Source: Fulvivirga ligni | Lineage (GTDB): Bacteria; Bacteroidota; Bacteroidia; Cytophagales; Cyclobacteriaceae | Reading direction: 5' to 3' | Assembly: GCF_021389935.1 (NCBI RefSeq) | Contig: NZ_CP089979.1 | Coordinates: forward strand, 5,189,001 to 5,253,000 | DNA length: 64,000 nucleotides | Shown here: piece after piece, positions 61,598 to 64,000 of the stretch | How the letters are laid out: each line of letters opens with the position of its first letter | Position numbering within the stretch: position 1 is the first letter of the stretch | The notes under the pieces: model-generated | What the model was told of the DNA's origin: nothing | What the model saw: the letters and a program-made list of their open reading frames with translations, nothing else | The model's database searches: none | Translations under genes and position numbers: made by a program

Positions 61598-62396
61598 TTT
61601 TAATATCCCATTTAAGTTCATCAACAGCATACATCTCTAATTCCTTATCACCTTGAATACGTTTTTCTAAATCGGTCATATTATCAGGTATTTTTAACTT
61701 CTTACTTAATTTTATGACTTTCTTAGCAGTTTCTTCTAATTTAAAAGGATATACACTCAGCTTCTTTGGAAGCAAAAGGTTAATAAAATATTTTTCTATC
61801 AAATTATTGCTTTCATTTAAAAACTCACTCAAAAGAAAGCTATATCTATCAAATAAAAAGGATTCATTTAACACAAAATATTCTTTATCAGAATTAACAT
61901 CAAAAATTAATGAGCTTCTATTGTGAAGCTTTGAGTTATCATTGTTTAAGACAGCTAAATTAGATAAATCTACTTCATAGGATTCTGTAGTTTCATCCCA
62001 TAAATACTCTGCATCTATACAGTAATACAACATAAATAGAGCATTACATTTTATTCGACCTTTAGAGTTTTTAATTATCTCTTGGATTTTTTTGTTAGTC
62101 TTTATTCCACCAAACACTCTAAGGCATGGGTCAATAAATTCGTTATTGTTTGTTTTAATCAGTTGGTCAATCAATGGGTTAAATAAGTACTCTGGAAAAG
62201 ACTCAACAAATTCTAATATTCGAGGAACAAATTGAGTATGCTCTTCCTCATACAAAATTCTTTCTAGTTCTTTAAAATCCTCTTCAATTAGATTATGCCT
62301 GTTGTTTTTCAAAACCCTTAAAGAACTCTGATAACTTTTGTCATCCCATGTAATAAATACATCTTTGAATTCTTGATATAATTCTTTTACTGTCAT
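61536..62396 (-). CDS. Helical cytoplasmic protein reading into the attC (cassette gene)
   Basis: 286 aa from the ATG at 62396; a start at 62414 would be inside the core. Helical repeats resembling HEAT units (ELYQEFKDVFITWDDKSYQS; LERILYEEEHTQFVPRILEF; YLFNPLIDQLIKTNNNEFID). The last residues (PAKKSYPPWKGWAQFLA) are encoded by the attC hairpin itself, so the original stop may have been lost. No family recognised. Confidence 0.55.
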   Translation of the reverse strand: MTVKELYQEFKDVFITWDDKSYQSSLRVLKNNRHNLIEEDFKELERILYEEEHTQFVPRILEFVESFPEYLFNPLIDQLIKTNNNEFIDPCLRVFGGIKTNKKIQEIIKNSKGRIKCNALFMLYYCIDAEYLWDETTESYEVDLSNLAVLNNDNSKLHNRSSLIFDVNSDKEYFVLNESFLFDRYSFLLSEFLNESNNLIEKYFINLLLPKKLSVYPFKLEETAKKVIKLSKKLKIPDNMTDLEKRIQGDKELEMYAVDELKWDIKRITPAKKSYPPWKGWAQFLA

Positions 62397-62405
62397 AGTG
62401 ATTGA

Positions 62406-62520
62406 GGATAACATCCGTATAAGAGAAACAAAACATTCCCTTATTTCTTTTATGGGTCAATCTAAAAGATTTCTTATTAATTTCATAAAGGTTCATAGCT
62501 TACTCCCGTTATTCACGGGT
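62406..62520 (-). repeat. Probable attC-like site
   Basis: GGATAAC (62406-62412) followed by ATCCGTATAAGAG and the hairpin ending ATTCCCTTATTT, then TTTTATGGGTCAATCTAA as at 55990. A small palindrome CCCGT-TATTC-ACGGG is near 62508-62522. The right core is not clear. Confidence 0.45.
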
Positions 62521-62552
62521 ATTCGTCTGTATCAGACAACCATTTCACTTTT

Positions 62553-63035
62553 TCAGCTTATACTTTCAGGCCTGCTTGCACACAGCCCTAGTGTGGTCAT
62601 AAAAGTAGTGAACAGGAATAAATGATCATCATTGAACTTAAGCAATTCTCTGCCGATTGGGAATGAAATTGAGACCAGGATAAAAGTAATTGTAACAGTT
62701 ATATGGTTTATCCGAATGGAAGAAATGAAAGCTGAGTTAATAAAGAGAAAGCCTACTCCAGCTAATCCAACCGCAAAAAATGATAGATATAAATGAATGC
62801 TTCCGATTCCAAGAGTCAGGGTGAGAGTCCCAAAAAACAGAGCTATTGAAATTATTCCCAACGTTAACAGGGATTTCCACTTGATGTATCGGACAGAATT
62901 CCAGTTAGCAAGCGGTATTGAAATTCCGAATAGGAAAGGAAAAATTATTCCACCCAAACGATCGTTAAGCATTATTCCTACCCAACTAAAAAGTTGACCA
63001 AGAACGAGAGTTAGAAAAATTTGTGTTTTGCTCAA
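62553..63035 (-). CDS. Multi-TM membrane protein (cassette gene)
   Basis: About 160 aa from a TTG at 63035 (read MSKTQIFLTLVLGQLFSWVG); the frame extends to 63089 through a core-like TGGTAAC, and no ATG lies before residue 22. Four to five TM helices (LGGIIFPFLFGISIPLA; SLLTLGIISIALFFGTLTL; SFFAVGLAGVGFLFINSAF; VTITFILVSISFPIG). No family recognised. The start is uncertain. Confidence 0.5.
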   Translation of the reverse strand: MSKTQIFLTLVLGQLFSWVGIMLNDRLGGIIFPFLFGISIPLANWNSVRYIKWKSLLTLGIISIALFFGTLTLTLGIGSIHLYLSFFAVGLAGVGFLFINSAFISSIRINHITVTITFILVSISFPIGRELLKFNDDHLFLFTTFMTTLGLCASRPESIS

Positions 63036-63056
63036 TTCTGTTTCGGGTGGGATGAA

Positions 63057-63187
63057 TGGTAACGGACAAGTATATGCAAATGTGGGCAATTGCGGGCTTC
63101 AAATTTATCAAACCGTAGAAATTTAAAGCGGGCTAGAGCCCTTGAAGTCACTAGTATCTGGCTCATTTTGTAAATACAGTGTTAGCT
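63057..63187 (-). repeat. attC-like site
   Basis: 131 bp from TGGTAAC (63057-63063) to GTTAGCT (63181-63187). TATATGCAAATGTGGGC partly pairs with GGCTCATTTTGTAAATA. It separates the multi-TM and pentapeptide-like cassettes. Confidence 0.5.
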
Positions 63188-63198
63188 GTGGATTGTTA

Positions 63199-63897
63199 TT
63201 ATTTTATTTCATATCCGTTTATTATCTCTTCGAATATTTTCCTTGAATTCACTGTCTTAAAAAACGATTCTAAAAACAAATTATCAAGAATTAATGGATT
63301 CTGTCCGGTTTTAAGATCTCGCTTGAAAATCATCTCACTTTCAATCTTATCGTCAGTGTTTAAGTCCTCACAAATTTGCTCTGCTCGAGTTATCAACTTA
63401 TCATTTAAATTGTCAAAAAGTCTTATTCCCGAATTCGGTAATTTGCAATTATCAAAAACCTCTTTTCCATAAATAGTTACGTTGTCAAAAGTCAAATCAG
63501 TCAAGTCGCAATTTTTAAAAACAGTTTCGTTATTATGAATCTTTGAATGTTCATCGTTCAGTATCGGATTTTTCATTAATCCAGACATGAAACAGTTATG
63601 AAAATATTGCCCCATAAACAAATCGGTTCCAACAAACTCACAGTTCTCAAATCTGCAATCAATATACTTTGCTGGTTTTCCAAGCGAGCTATATTTTCCA
63701 TAAAATTTACAGTCAATGAAAACACATTCTAAAAATTTAGTATCAAATCCAAGATAGCTATTCTTAAAATGTACATTCTTAAATTCAACTTTCTCAAGAT
63801 CAGCCTTTCTAACCACTAATTCCTCGAATAAAATATCTGAGAATACTTTGTCTTTAATCTTCCCAGTCCATTCAATTTTATTTTCTTTAGTTCTCAT
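63199..63897 (-). CDS. Pentapeptide-repeat-like protein (cassette gene)
   Basis: 232 aa, cytoplasmic. Degenerate pentapeptide-type repeats run through residues ~20-150 (DILFEELVVRKADLEKVEFK; FLECVFIDCKFYG; YIDCRFENCEFVGTD; VFKNCDLTDLTFDNVTIYG), with Cys and Phe at the central positions. The last ~60 residues are helical (ITRAEQICEDLNTDDKIESE). Some pentapeptide proteins mimic DNA; no such function can be claimed. The last full gene in the window. Confidence 0.7.
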   Translation of the reverse strand: MRTKENKIEWTGKIKDKVFSDILFEELVVRKADLEKVEFKNVHFKNSYLGFDTKFLECVFIDCKFYGKYSSLGKPAKYIDCRFENCEFVGTDLFMGQYFHNCFMSGLMKNPILNDEHSKIHNNETVFKNCDLTDLTFDNVTIYGKEVFDNCKLPNSGIRLFDNLNDKLITRAEQICEDLNTDDKIESEMIFKRDLKTGQNPLILDNLFLESFFKTVNSRKIFEEIINGYEIK

Positions 63898-63917
63898 TGC
63901 TCTGGTGTGTCTTCAAC

Positions 63918-64000
63918 GCCCAACTATGATGAGTGGGGATTAGAAAGCACTAACCTCTCGTCTCGCACATAGCCACTCCTTGATTTAAAATTAAAACTTG
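63918..64000 (-). repeat. attC-like site (type D), cut by the window edge
   Basis: GCCCAAC (63918-63924, a perfect RYYYAAC) followed by TATGATGAGTGGGGATTAGA and GCACATAGCCACTCC, nearly identical to 59484-59560. The right half lies beyond base 64000, so the array continues. Confidence 0.6.

Overview
The window looks like a chromosomal segment of a Bacteroidota bacterium, probably of the Cytophagales. The sequence is AT-rich with little Shine-Dalgarno signal. It holds LytTR regulators paired with His_kinase-type sensors, an AraC regulator with a membrane sensor, an FtsX/MacB permease starting MLKNYFKIALRN, S41 peptidases and an ECF42-type sigma factor with a YciI/DGPF neighbour. A promoter of the Bacteroidota type (TTTG-N19-TACCTTCA) lies before a cupin gene. 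No rRNA, tRNA, CRISPR array or complete insertion sequence was seen. This assignment rests on gene content, not on a marker gene.

The most striking feature is a set of gene cassettes, all read on the minus strand, in three blocks: about 1.2-6.8 kb, 10.1-12.0 kb and 54.5-64.0 kb (running off the right edge). Each cassette carries one or two genes with no obvious promoter. The stop codon lies against a GTT-type core, and a second core lies just before the start. The bases at the two ends of one cassette are inverted copies of each other: 10 bp in the SIR2, DUF6882 and HEPN cassettes, 12 of 13 at 60.3/60.9 kb, 9 of 9 at 61.1/61.5 kb, and 7-8 at 55.3/56.0 and 61.6/62.4 kb. Between cassettes are imperfect palindromes of 70-250 bp bounded by RYYYAAC- and GTTRRRY-like boxes. 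This is how integron attC sites and cassettes are built. No integrase is in the window, so it would be a cluster of attC sites lacking an integrase, in a lineage where such arrays are not what one first expects. The cargo is mainly small lipoproteins, membrane proteins and unknowns. It also includes a SIR2 NADase-like gene coupled to a protein resembling a phage tail hub, and a HEPN-domain protein; both are candidate defence cassettes.

Other repeats are layered on the array. A composite repeat of about 480 bp with nested palindromes occurs at 3.8-4.3, 6.8-7.3 and 12.0-12.5 kb, with a partial copy at 1.1 kb. A REP-type (RAYT) transposase gene at 17.65 kb faces a 23-bp perfect inverted repeat. 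A GC-rich motif is repeated five times at 31.4-31.6 kb. At least two cassette genes are broken by frameshifts.

The middle (7.4-10.0 and 12.8-53.9 kb) is ordinary chromosome: alpha/beta hydrolases, an FtsX permease, two LytS/LytTR-type two-component systems, S41 and M28 peptidases, peptide deformylase, a Crp-like regulator, GNAT acetyltransferases, a TetR-type regulator facing a cupin gene with twin operators, an acyltransferase, a RidA-like protein, YdeI, a DHFR-like reductase, an SDR oxidoreductase, a truncated globin, an intradiol dioxygenase-like protein, the ECF42 module, a beta-lactamase-family hydrolase, a nitrilase-family hydrolase, a GT39-like membrane glycosyltransferase and an AraC-TM-TPR regulator. 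All functions are inferred from sequence motifs; no database was searched.
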